Shown here piece after piece: positions 63,191 to 64,000 of a stretch of 64,000 nt of DNA. Position 1 is the stretch's first letter; every line of letters starts with the position of its first letter. Source of the DNA: Ichthyophis bannanicus (lineage: Eukaryota; Chordata; Amphibia; Gymnophiona; Ichthyophiidae); the NCBI GenBank assembly GCA_033557465.1, contig CM066033.1:13517080-13581079 (forward strand), given 5' to 3'. Position numbers and translations under genes: made by a program. The notes under the pieces were generated by a model that saw nothing but the letters and a program-made list of their open reading frames with translations, was not told where the DNA came from and searched no databases.

Positions 63191-64000
63191 ATGACCAAGG
63201 ACATAAAAGAGAAACTCAAACCTGGTTTCAAGAAGTGCCCCAGATGAAGGATGCAAATTAATTTCACGGATGCCCACGACAGATGCATGAGATGTCTCAG
63301 AGAATCCCATGGGGCGGAGGACTGCCTTCACTGTGCAAAGATGTCCCCCAGGGTTCGTCAATCTTGACGCCATGCTCTGCAGGAATTCCTGGACTCCACT
63401 GCAGAATGATTGAGTGAGTGCGCTGCATGCCACCTCCAAACGCTGACCTGAAGGGGAAATTTGGCCAGAGAACCCAATACACAAAGGCAATTGCATGGCC
63501 GCCATCGTCTTGGTCATCATGAAGATGCCAACCCCGCTTCCAGCCTCCACACGAGATGCACCCACTGGAGCCTCCATCTCCTGCATGGCACAGCTTCCAG
63601 GATCCCCAACAACCGTTGTTGAAGCTCCAGACCCAATTGCCGATCCTCCAGGGCCTCAGCCACGCTGCCCACACTTCCAGTGGCAGTCCCAGTTAAGGAT
63701 CCAGGACCTGCAGCCTTGGCTCCACCCACTGCCAGAACTATTGATTGGCGCCGTGACAACAGACATCGTCACCACATCAATAGAGGAAGCACAGAATGAT
63801 GCAGAGACTGCCACAGTGCTGAGGAATGGCACAGAGACTGCCACAACGCTGACAAAAGCCGCCTACGCGTTTTGCAACAAGAGAAAACACTGGCTCAGCA
63901 GCAGCGGCAGCACAAGTGGCTCCTGCAGCTGCTACCGGCATGAGAGGGGAAGACACTCTAAGAGGCGCAATGCAAGAAGGAGAAGGAGCTCCCCCTCCAA
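63191..64000 (+). pseudogene. DIRS gag N-terminus (D6), continues past the window
   Basis: The ATG at 63191 reads MTKDIKEKLKPGFKKCPR with a TGA where the second Cys of the first C..C pair should be. In the same frame follow FTDAHDRCMRCLRESHGAED, CLHCAKMSPRVRQ, the cysteine/histidine cluster of the D2 type (DTHDCCLRCLGQDH, C..C.KM). Later parts have stops but keep a Ser/Pro/Ala-rich character. D6 lies in plus orientation and is cut by the end of the window. It belongs with D2, not with D3/D5. Confidence 0.7.

Overview
This is vertebrate nuclear DNA, almost entirely built of nested retroelements. The mix of several DIRS-type tyrosine-recombinase retrotransposon families, a Penelope-like element with a GIY-YIG endonuclease, L2 and CR1 LINEs, MIR-like SINEs and endogenous retroviruses (ERVs) suggests an amphibian. 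The KRAB exon set resembles predicted zinc-finger genes that I remember from caecilians, so a caecilian is my best guess. This is inference; no species marker was tested.

Layout, left to right. 0.6-4.3 kb: internally deleted DIRS copy (D1, minus). 6.3-9.5 kb: DIRS D2 (gag and RT, minus). 10.0-24.0 kb: DIRS D3 (plus), split by an ERV-L-like provirus with two outward-facing LTRs (13.1-18.4 kb) and by a Penelope-like element with a 0.64 kb palindromic 5' end (19.4-23.2 kb). 24.2-25.3 kb: L2 remnants. 25.3-27.85 kb: DIRS D4 (minus), whose terminal repeat has grown into a 4-copy, 89-bp tandem array. 27.9-35.95 kb: DIRS D5 (minus), full length with inverted terminal repeats and an internal complementary region, carrying an open tyrosine recombinase and hosting a hAT-like MITE and an L2. 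36.7-41.7 kb: four exons of a KRAB zinc-finger gene on the minus strand, the only host gene seen. 42.0-50.5 kb: gammaretrovirus-like ERV (minus) with both LTRs, gag, pol and a shortened env. 51.1-57.6 kb: one L2 nested in another. 57.6-60.3 kb: CR1 with a 748-codon open frame. 60.3-62.1 kb: array of about 685-bp units. 62.2-62.8 kb: LINE 3' ends. 63.2-64.0 kb: start of another DIRS gag (D6, plus), cut by the window edge.

No C2H2 zinc-finger array lies in the window, so the KRAB gene must continue past the left edge across more than 36 kb of transposons, or has lost its fingers. Nothing else looks like a host gene; no CRISPR array, tRNA or rRNA was recognised. Most element genes carry stops or frameshifts. 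The most intact are the D5 recombinase, the CR1 ORF2, the Penelope ORFs and the gamma-ERV integrase.
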